NCBI GenBank assembly: GCA_019120115.1
Contig: DWVS01000212.1
Coordinates: 1-11,026 of the forward strand
Source of the DNA: Eisenbergiella intestinigallinarum
GTDB taxonomy: Bacteria > Bacillota > Clostridia > Lachnospirales > Lachnospiraceae
Length of the DNA stretch: 11,026 nt
Direction: 5' to 3'
Below, piece by piece: positions 6,345-11,026 of the stretch. The position numbers and the translations under genes were made by a program. The notes beneath the pieces were generated by a model. It saw only the letters and a list, made by a program, of their open reading frames with translations, had not been told where the DNA came from and searched no databases. How positions within the stretch are numbered: the stretch's first letter is position 1; every line of letters begins with the position of its first letter.

Positions 6345-6446
6345 ATGAAGGGATACAATACGGAGAACGGTTATATGGGCTATGTGGACGGAGGGTATCA
6401 GCTCTTCGCAAGTGAAGCTGACTATCTGGAATGGCTGGAAGACTGA
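6345..6446 (+). CDS. Tiny Gly-Tyr-rich protein (33 aa), unknown function
   Basis: A 33-residue reading frame begins MKGYNTENGYMGYVDGG and ends EADYLEWLED. A strong AAGGAG (6330-6335) lies nine bases before the ATG, which sets this start against a longer in-frame ATG at 6258 that lacks a comparable SD. The product is acidic and aromatic, with four GY dipeptides (residues 3-4, 9-10, 12-13, 17-18), six Tyr/Phe residues and one Trp. It has no signal peptide, membrane helix or cysteine. Small proteins of this type (NTENGYMG, then LFASExDY) seem familiar from Lachnospiraceae genomes, but I cannot verify this here. The stop is followed immediately by the SD of the next small gene, so the two are probably translated from one mRNA. 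Confidence 0.65.
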   Translation: MKGYNTENGYMGYVDGGYQLFASEADYLEWLED

Positions 6447-6459
6447 GGGAGGTGCGCGT

Positions 6460-6633
6460 TTGAAACGTATGAATGGAAAGGATGCTGTTGATTTTGCCGG
6501 AAGGGCTGATGCGGAAAAGACGGAACTGGAATTATCAGGACTTGATCCGGATGCTCTGGGATTCATGCGGGCCGGAGAGCGGAAAAAAGTCTTGGAACGG
6601 GCCGGCCTGGACCCGGCCAAATACGACTTTTAA
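6460..6633 (+). CDS. Small protein (57 aa) with internal GLDP repeat, unknown function
   Basis: The best start is TTG at 6460, because GGGAGG (6447-6452) lies seven bases upstream; the in-frame ATG at 6469 is sixteen bases from that SD. From TTG the protein is 57 residues, highly charged and soluble. It carries an internal duplication: LELSGLDPDALGF (23-35) and LERAGLDPAKYDF (45-57) match at seven of thirteen positions, with L, E, G, L, D, P and F kept, and the second copy forms the exact C-terminus. The SD begins directly after the stop of the 33-residue gene, which indicates a two-gene unit. No domain name is known to me. It could be a small helical binding module; any partner is unknown. 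Confidence 0.65.
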   Translation: MKRMNGKDAVDFAGRADAEKTELELSGLDPDALGFMRAGERKKVLERAGLDPAKYDF

Positions 6634-6676
6634 AAAAGAAAATCCGTTGGCGAATGTGTTATAAATTTCCCACCTG

Positions 6677-6685
6677 TGCTATACT
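6677..6685 (+). promoter_or_regulatory. Extended -10 promoter of the WYL regulator gene
   Basis: TGC followed by TATACT (6680-6685) gives an extended -10 element with five of six matches. No good -35 is present at the usual distance, which fits an extended -10 promoter. Transcription would start near 6692, about 23 bases before the ATG at 6715. Confidence 0.5.
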
Positions 6686-6714
6686 GAACCAAAAGGGACA
6701 GGAGAAGGAAGGCC

Positions 6715-7704
6715 ATGCCAAAGGGAACGAATCAGAAGTTTAAATTGTACCGGCTCGCACAGATCATGCTGGAAAATACGGATGAGGAACACTATATCAC
6801 CATGCCGGAAATTATGGCCGCGCTGGGAAAATATGAAATCACTGCGGACCGGAAAAGCATCTATACTGACCTCCGGGATCTGGAAACCCTTGATATTGAG
6901 GTGGAAGGGGAACCGGTGGGAAACAGATACCACTATCATGTGATCAACAGACCGTTTGAGCTGCCGGAACTGAAGCTCCTGGTGGACGCCATCCAGTCCT
7001 CCCGGTTTATTACGGAGAAGAAAACGAATGCCCTGATCCGGAAGCTGGAAAAGCTGGTCAGTAAATATGACGCCCAGAAGCTGCAGAGGCAGGTGTATGT
7101 ATCCGGCAGGATCAAGACCATGAACGAAAGCATCTATTATACCGTGGACGCCATTCACAATGCCATCTCGGAAAACAGGAAGATCCGTTTCCAGTATTTT
7201 CAGTGGAATGTGAAAAAGGAAATGGAGCTGCGCCATGGCGGGGCTTGGTATCATATCAGCCCATGGGGGCTGGCCTGGGACAATGAAAATTATTATCTGG
7301 TGGGCTACGATTCGGATGCCGGGCGGATCAAGCATTACCGTGTGGACAAGATGCTTCATATCCGCATATCGGAGGAGGAAAGAGAAGGCAGAGAGCATTT
7401 TCAGAAGCTTGATATGGCGGACTACACCAAAAAGAGCTTCGGCATGTTCGGCGGTGAGGAGCAGACCGTAAAGCTTCTGGTGGATAACAGCCTGGTCGGT
7501 GTGATTCTGGACAGGTTCGGTAAAGACGTGATGCTGATTCCCGCGGATGAGGGGCATTTTACCGTAAACGTGGACGTGCATGTAAGCGGCCAGTTCCTGG
7601 GATGGATCTTTTCGCTGGGGGAACAGGTGAAAATACTGTCGCCGGAGGGCGTGGCAGAACAGATGAAGCTGGAGGCGGAGAGGCTGATGAGGCAGTATGG
7701 ATGA
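6715..7704 (+). CDS. WYL-domain transcriptional regulator (YafY-like)
   Basis: A 329-residue DNA-binding regulator. The N-terminal winged helix-turn-helix (about 8-75) includes MPEIMAAL and DRKSIYTDLRDLETL, the recognition region. The WYL domain (about 140-215) shows the family blocks WYHISPWGLAW (178-188), YYLVGYD (193-199) and IKHYRVDKM (205-213). The C-terminal part (about 240-329) corresponds to the WCX extension. WYL domains sense ligands, in some cases nucleic acid or nucleotide, and such regulators control processes ranging from DNA damage responses to phage defence. No defence genes are visible next to it here. It has its own extended -10 promoter upstream; possible SDs are GGAG at 6701-6704 and AAGGAAGG at 6705-6712. 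A lipoprotein gene starts 64 bases after the stop and may be a target or operon partner, which is inference. The protein is full length with no missing block. Confidence 0.93.
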   Translation: MPKGTNQKFKLYRLAQIMLENTDEEHYITMPEIMAALGKYEITADRKSIYTDLRDLETLDIEVEGEPVGNRYHYHVINRPFELPELKLLVDAIQSSRFITEKKTNALIRKLEKLVSKYDAQKLQRQVYVSGRIKTMNESIYYTVDAIHNAISENRKIRFQYFQWNVKKEMELRHGGAWYHISPWGLAWDNENYYLVGYDSDAGRIKHYRVDKMLHIRISEEEREGREHFQKLDMADYTKKSFGMFGGEEQTVKLLVDNSLVGVILDRFGKDVMLIPADEGHFTVNVDVHVSGQFLGWIFSLGEQVKILSPEGVAEQMKLEAERLMRQYG

Positions 7705-7768
7705 GAAACAAAAAAATGGATTAAGTTCACAACAGTCCCCTCAATTCTCTTCAAAGGAGTCCTCAAAC

Positions 7769-8992
7769 ATGAAAACGAACCCGAAGCCTTTTGCCCTTTT
7801 TCTTCTGACAGCCCTTCTTCTTTCCTCCTTCACCGGATGCACAGGAAAGGACGGCGAAATATACGGCCAGCGCAAGGTCCTGGAATATGTGGATTCCATC
7901 TGCACGGAGCCCTATCATCTGGTAGACAGGGAACTCATAGAAGAAAGTCCCGACAATATGGAATACCGTTTTATGACGGATAACCGGGAACTGGCCTTTA
8001 CAGCGAACAGCCGCCTTGTCCCGATCACAATCGACGCTACGCAGACCAGCTTTTACAGGAGAGAAATTACCTGTGATTATGTAAATGCGGTTCGCGGGCT
8101 GTACCGGGATGATATTGATGCGGTTCTGCAGGAAAATGGGCAATATCTGGAAGAACACGGCTGGATATACCTGCTTTCCTTCAGTGACATTGATCAGGTG
8201 GTGGATACGATTCTTACAGCCGATCAGATTTACAGCCGGGAGCTGGAATACAACCCTCCGGAATTTCTTTCCAGCAATCCGGCAGCCGGTGTCCATGTTG
8301 TATGGCAGCGTTCCAGACAGGAAGCGGAGGAACATAAAACATGGGTCAACCTGACGGATATCGGGGTTACCGGCCAGCATGAACGGCAGGAATTATATGA
8401 CCGCCTGGCGGATGTCTATGCTCAGCTGTACGTCGATGGAAAGATTGAAAATGGGGACGATATACCGGCAAGGTATCTTGCGGACAAGCACGTGTCCCTG
8501 CTGCCGGTCATTGAACTGAATGGAACGGAAATGCGGTATGACAGAGCGGATAATCCGTACGGACCATACGGGCTGACGACCGACGATTATAAATACTGCT
8601 GGTACAACCGGAACCTGGGAACCTATATGATGGCCGTGGACATTGGACTGACTACCGACCAGATGAGCATTCCCCTGATTATCCGGGAATATGTGACGGC
8701 CCTTGGCGGAACCTACAGAACGTCTTCACAGGATGAACTCTATACCAGTACCTGGACCATCGGCGGCGACACCTGGATTATGGAAGCGGAATACGACGAT
8801 AACGAAATCAGAAGTCTGGAGGTCAGAAAAAATGGCAGCCCGCTGGAACTTCCTTATATCACCGTGGAAGAGGATATCCAGGTGTCAGCAACCTTTTGCG
8901 TCGGAGTAACAGTGGAGGACTTCTGCCGTCTCTTTGATCTTACATATGAGATCGAAGAGGAACAGGGGAAGGTTCTTTTCTGGAAAGGATAG
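7769..8992 (+). CDS. Predicted lipoprotein of unknown function
   Basis: A 407-residue exported protein. The N-terminus has two Lys, a hydrophobic core (FALFLLTALLLSS) and a lipobox-like FTGC, so Cys24 is the likely lipidated residue and the protein would sit on the outer face of the membrane. The start at 7769 is preferred because AAAGGAG (7753-7759) lies nine bases upstream and the signal peptide begins there. A longer reading frame from 7697 would overlap the WYL gene and add 24 polar residues before the signal. The mature part is acidic, rich in Tyr and Asp, and has no catalytic motif that I recognise. The last 55 residues (NGSPLELPYI, then VTVEDFCRLFDLTYEI) faintly resemble the copper-amine-oxidase N-terminal-like stalk module of Firmicute surface proteins; this is tentative. 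A terminator-like hairpin follows about 80 bases after the stop. Confidence 0.82.
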   Translation: MKTNPKPFALFLLTALLLSSFTGCTGKDGEIYGQRKVLEYVDSICTEPYHLVDRELIEESPDNMEYRFMTDNRELAFTANSRLVPITIDATQTSFYRREITCDYVNAVRGLYRDDIDAVLQENGQYLEEHGWIYLLSFSDIDQVVDTILTADQIYSRELEYNPPEFLSSNPAAGVHVVWQRSRQEAEEHKTWVNLTDIGVTGQHERQELYDRLADVYAQLYVDGKIENGDDIPARYLADKHVSLLPVIELNGTEMRYDRADNPYGPYGLTTDDYKYCWYNRNLGTYMMAVDIGLTTDQMSIPLIIREYVTALGGTYRTSSQDELYTSTWTIGGDTWIMEAEYDDNEIRSLEVRKNGSPLELPYITVEEDIQVSATFCVGVTVEDFCRLFDLTYEIEEEQGKVLFWKG

Positions 8993-9019
8993 ACGATGAA
9001 CCGTTTCACCTGCTTTTCT

Positions 9020-9048
9020 TTGACAGGATTCATGGATTATGTAACAAT
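9020..9048 (+). promoter_or_regulatory. Candidate promoter upstream of the peroxiredoxin gene
   Basis: A perfect -35 TTGACA (9020-9025) is followed, after 17 bases, by AACAAT (9043-9048), four of six matches to the -10. Transcription would start near 9055 and run through a terminator-like hairpin before reaching the peroxiredoxin start at 9148. The -10 lies within a palindrome listed separately. Confidence 0.4.
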
Positions 9049-9058
9049 AGTTGCATAA
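9037..9058. promoter_or_regulatory. Palindromic operator-like site overlapping the -10
   Basis: TTATGTAAC (9037-9045) and GTTGCATAA (9050-9058) form a 9+9 inverted repeat around AATA, with eight Watson-Crick pairs and one T-G pair. It covers the candidate -10 at 9043-9048, a typical place for a repressor. It does not match the PerR box closely, and I cannot assign it to a regulator. Confidence 0.4.
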
Positions 9059-9072
9059 CATGTGCAGCGGAT

Positions 9073-9102
9073 AAAAACCTGCCTGAATTTGGCGGTGTTT
9101 TT
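9073..9102 (+). terminator. Terminator-like hairpin between lipoprotein and peroxiredoxin genes
   Basis: AAAAACCTGCC (9073-9083) pairs with GGCGGTGTTTTT (9091-9102) around TGAATTT, with one bulged T and one T-G pair; the 3' arm ends in five T. The A/T flanks make it symmetrical, so it could work in both directions. It lies 80 bases after the lipoprotein stop and 45 bases before the peroxiredoxin start, so it may be the lipoprotein terminator, an attenuator for the next gene, or both. Confidence 0.65.
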
Positions 9103-9147
9103 CGATCCAAAATGACATATTTTATCAGAATGCGGAGGAAAATAAGA

Positions 9148-9609
9148 ATGCTTGAGGCAAACAGAAAAGCACCGGATTTTACACTTTTGGATAAGGACGG
9201 CAGGCAGGTAAGCCTGTCAGATTTTCTCGGAAAAAAGATCGTTCTGTATTTCTATCCCAAAGACAATACTCCCGGATGTACCCGCCAGGCCTGTGCGTTT
9301 GCAGCAGCCTATGAGCGGTTCAAAGAACAGGACGTTGTGGTGATCGGCATCAGCAAGGACAGCACAGCTTCCCACCAGAAATTTGCGCAGAAATACAATC
9401 TGCCCTTCATCCTGCTGTCTGATCCGGAGCTGCAGGCGATTGAGGCATACGATGTCTGGCAGGAAAAGAAGCTGTACGGAAAGGTCAGCATGGGCGTGGT
9501 GCGTACCACCTATATCATTGATGAACAGGGGAACATCGAAAAGGTGATGCCAAAGGTTAAGCCGGATACCAACGCTGCGGAAATTCTTGATTACCTCGCA
9601 AAGAAATGA
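9148..9609 (+). CDS. bcp: Bcp/PrxQ-type peroxiredoxin (thioredoxin-dependent thiol peroxidase)
   Basis: Reduces hydrogen peroxide and organic hydroperoxides using thioredoxin as electron donor, in the cytoplasm. The 153-residue protein has the thioredoxin-fold layout of the family: APDFTLLDKDG near the start, VLYFYPKDNTPGCTRQAC (about 32-49) with peroxidatic Cys44 and resolving Cys49 in the CX4C spacing of atypical 2-Cys PrxQ proteins, then VVVIGISKDS, LPFILLSDPE and VRTTYIIDEQG. The start at 9148 is chosen because GGAGG (9134-9138) lies nine bases upstream and the sequence then begins MLEANRKAPDF, as in relatives; an in-frame ATG at 9112 has no such SD. The gene is preceded by a candidate promoter, a palindrome and a terminator-like hairpin, which suggests regulated expression. 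A phosphodiesterase gene begins 66 bases downstream. Confidence 0.95.
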   Translation: MLEANRKAPDFTLLDKDGRQVSLSDFLGKKIVLYFYPKDNTPGCTRQACAFAAAYERFKEQDVVVIGISKDSTASHQKFAQKYNLPFILLSDPELQAIEAYDVWQEKKLYGKVSMGVVRTTYIIDEQGNIEKVMPKVKPDTNAAEILDYLAKK

Positions 9610-9675
9610 ACTCTGTAAGCTGTAAACAAAAAGAGAAAAAAATCTCTGTATGGAGATAAATGCAGGAGGCAAAAA

Positions 9676-10413
9676 ATGTTCTGGTCTCAGTCAAAAGACA
9701 ACATCTGGATTGTCGGACATCGCGGAGTACGCGCCCTTTTACCGGAAAATACGTTGATTTCCTTTCAGAAAGCCATTGACCTTGGCTTAAACGGAATTGA
9801 AACGGATATTCACATGACAACGGATGGCCAGCTTGTGCTGCACCATGACGATACCCTGGAACGGACGACCGACGGCTCCGGAAAAATTGAAAACTACTCT
9901 TATGCGGAGCTGCGCCAGCTGGACGCCGGCATAAAATTCTCACCGGAATATGCAGGACAGCGGATCCCGAGGCTGGAAGAGCTGTTGGAGAGAATTGCCG
10001 ACCCGTCTTTTTTCCTGAATGTTGAGATGAAGGATTATCGTCCGGAGGCTTTGGACAGGACGATTAAAACCCTGGAGAAATATGGATTTCATGACCGCTA
10101 TGTGATTGCCTGCTTTCATGGAGATGTGACAACCCTTGCCCACGAAAAATACGGGGTGAAGACACAGGGATTTCCGCTTCAGATGGTAAAGGAAGCCAGG
10201 GAAGATACAGAAAGCCATTACTATTCTGTAGGCATCGGAATGGAGATGCTGACAGGGGAGCTGATGGAGAGCTATTACAGGAAAGGAATTGATCCCTGGT
10301 GCTGGTGCCCGGATACCCGGGAGGAGGTCAGCGCTGCCATAGCATCAGGAATTACTCTGATGACTGTGAATAATCCGGAGCCGGCATTGGAAATGCTGCG
10401 AAAGGAGAACTGA
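9676..10413 (+). CDS. Glycerophosphodiester phosphodiesterase (GDPD family)
   Basis: Hydrolyses deacylated phospholipid headgroups (glycerophosphodiesters) to glycerol-3-phosphate and an alcohol. The 245-residue protein has a TIM-barrel GDPD pattern: GHRGVRALLPENT (His15, Arg16, Glu24), GIETDIHMTTDG (Glu42, Asp44), LHHDDTLERTTDG (catalytic-type His57), RIPRLEELL and LNVEMK (Glu117, Lys119). The first and second histidines and the Glu/Asp/Glu set supply the catalytic pair and metal ligands known for the family. There is no signal peptide or membrane segment, so it is probably a cytoplasmic UgpQ-like enzyme rather than a secreted GlpQ. The start is set by AGGAGG (9664-9669), six bases upstream. 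The natural substrate cannot be read from the sequence, and no glycerol-3-phosphate transporter gene lies nearby. It may be read from the peroxiredoxin transcript. Confidence 0.94.
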   Translation: MFWSQSKDNIWIVGHRGVRALLPENTLISFQKAIDLGLNGIETDIHMTTDGQLVLHHDDTLERTTDGSGKIENYSYAELRQLDAGIKFSPEYAGQRIPRLEELLERIADPSFFLNVEMKDYRPEALDRTIKTLEKYGFHDRYVIACFHGDVTTLAHEKYGVKTQGFPLQMVKEAREDTESHYYSVGIGMEMLTGELMESYYRKGIDPWCWCPDTREEVSAAIASGITLMTVNNPEPALEMLRKEN

Positions 10414-10515
10414 ACCGGAATCCGGAGCTGCGCGAAATCATTCCTGCCGTTCAGACTGTATTATTGATCGAATCGTTTGCATCCATAAAAACATCATTAT
10501 TTCAAAATAAGAAAT

Positions 10516-10554
10516 GCGGACTCCATCTGGGAATTTATGGGCAGATGCAGCCGC
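10516..10554 (+). promoter_or_regulatory. Leader stem-loop just upstream of the ogt SD
   Basis: CATCTG (10524-10529) and CAGATG (10542-10547) pair perfectly, and flanking GCGG (10516-10519) can pair with CCGC (10551-10554). CCAT (10523-10526) can instead pair with ATGG (10537-10540). The outer stem ends three bases before the SD (GGAGGG at 10558-10563). There is no T-run, so it is not a terminator. The rest of the 155-base gap (10414-10568) shows no convincing promoter or gene. Confidence 0.3.
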
Positions 10555-10568
10555 CGTGGAGGGTTACT

Positions 10569-11026
10569 ATGCAGTACATCAGTCATTATGCTTCCCCTGT
10601 CGGCAATATCCTTTTAGCCGCAGATAATACGGGTTTAACCGGTTTATGGTTTGAGGGGCAGAAGTATTTTGCCCTTTCTCTGGATAAGGAGCATGAGGAA
10701 AAGGAAATCCCTCTTTTTGAAGAGGTAAAGCAGTGGCTTGATATTTACTTTTCCGGAAAAGAGCCGGATTTTACTGTACCGCTTCATTTCACAGGCACAG
10801 CTTTTCAAAATGAAGTATGGGAAATACTCTGTACGATTCCATATGGACGGACCATGACCTACGGCGAGATAGCAAAGCAGATCGCCGTCAGAAAAGGATT
10901 GCCGCATATGTCGGCGCAGGCTGTAGGCGGCGCGGTAGGGCACAATGAAATTTCAATCATTGTCCCCTGCCATCGTGTTGTAGGCGCAGATGGCAGTCTG
11001 ACAGGCTACGCAGGAGGAATTGATAA
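10569..11026 (+). CDS. ogt: Methylated-DNA-[protein]-cysteine S-methyltransferase (5' part, cut by window end)
   Basis: A suicide DNA repair protein that transfers the alkyl group of O6-alkylguanine to its own cysteine. The frame is open from ATG 10569 to the window end, giving 152 residues; the C-terminal tail is missing. Visible family blocks are SPVGNILLAAD near the N-terminus, FQNEVWEILCTIPYGRTMTYGEIA (79-102), AVGGAVGHN (118-126) and the active site PCHRV with acceptor Cys134, followed by GSLTGYAGG. GGAGGG (10558-10563) lies five bases upstream of the ATG. Compared with human AGT, the position of the Arg finger (R128, in RAVGGA) is Gln here (QAVGGA), and the usual NP before the active-site strand is NE. 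The Gln version, as I recall, is common in Firmicute Ogt proteins; the Glu is less usual. An N-terminal AT-hook or Ada domain is absent, so this is a stand-alone Ogt. Confidence 0.93.
   Translation, partial: MQYISHYASPVGNILLAADNTGLTGLWFEGQKYFALSLDKEHEEKEIPLFEEVKQWLDIYFSGKEPDFTVPLHFTGTAFQNEVWEILCTIPYGRTMTYGEIAKQIAVRKGLPHMSAQAVGGAVGHNEISIIVPCHRVVGADGSLTGYAGGID

Noticed and set aside
6124..6345. Plus-strand open frame of 73 codons in the gap before the tiny genes
   Set aside because: It runs through the terminator and the second hairpin, has no SD and no conserved-looking sequence.
6600..6618. GGCCGG/CCGGCC inverted repeat at the end of the 57-residue gene as a terminator
   Set aside because: It lies inside the coding region and the nearest T-run is about ten bases beyond the stem, too far for an intrinsic terminator.
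6679..7581. Minus-strand open frame of 300 codons opposite the WYL regulator
   Set aside because: No SD of note and no family signature; it is the shadow of a complete WYL-domain gene.
7697..7768. Upstream in-frame ATG extending the lipoprotein by 24 residues
   Set aside because: It overlaps the end of the WYL gene, puts a polar stretch before the signal peptide and lacks an SD as good as AAAGGAG before the ATG at 7769.
10415..10425. CCGGA/TCCGG palindrome after the phosphodiesterase gene as a terminator
   Set aside because: The loop is a single base and there is no T-run.

Overview
All genes in this window lie on the + strand. They carry strong AGGAGG-type ribosome binding sites, gaps are short, and GC is moderate to high apart from the left edge. 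The protein families (an AmmeMemoRadiSam pair, a NifX-SlyD fusion, a WYL regulator, a CT488-type phosphoesterase and tiny Gly/Tyr-rich proteins) suggest a low-to-moderate-GC Gram-positive gut anaerobe, most likely Clostridia and probably Lachnospiraceae. That placement is inference from family content and codon and SD style, not from a marker gene.

Layout: positions 1-558 are visibly AT-rich and hold the 3' end of an unidentified gene directly followed by vsr, a mismatch endonuclease; this looks like the edge of a restriction-modification or DNA-modification cassette. Composition changes at about 600. A calcineurin-like phosphoesterase (616-1356) is followed by two closely spaced genes of unknown role (1385-1948, DUF6155-like; 1963-2673, TPR-like). 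Next comes a compact AmmeMemoRadiSam module: one protein fusing the MEMO-like and AMMECR1 domains (2728-4131), overlapping or abutting its radical SAM partner (4128-4988).

A sigma-A type promoter (5024-5052) and a leader hairpin precede an unusual three-part protein (5165-6082): a NifX-like domain, a His/Cys-rich metal-binding repeat, and a SlyD-like FKBP prolyl isomerase. It ends at a clear terminator (6135-6158). Two tiny genes (33 and 57 aa) follow, then a WYL-domain regulator with its own extended -10 promoter and a lipoprotein of unknown function.

The right end holds a Bcp/PrxQ peroxiredoxin, a cytoplasmic glycerophosphodiester phosphodiesterase and the 5' part of an O6-alkylguanine-DNA alkyltransferase (ogt), cut by the window end. 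The peroxiredoxin leader is notable: a candidate promoter whose -10 lies inside a 9+9 bp palindrome, then a terminator-like hairpin, all upstream of the gene.

The most interesting items are the NifX-His/Cys-SlyD fusion beside the AmmeMemoRadiSam pair (possibly a metal or Fe-S handling neighbourhood, inference only), the two tiny proteins (one with an internal 13-residue repeat), and the regulated-looking peroxiredoxin leader. No CRISPR array, tRNA, rRNA, transposase or attachment site was seen.
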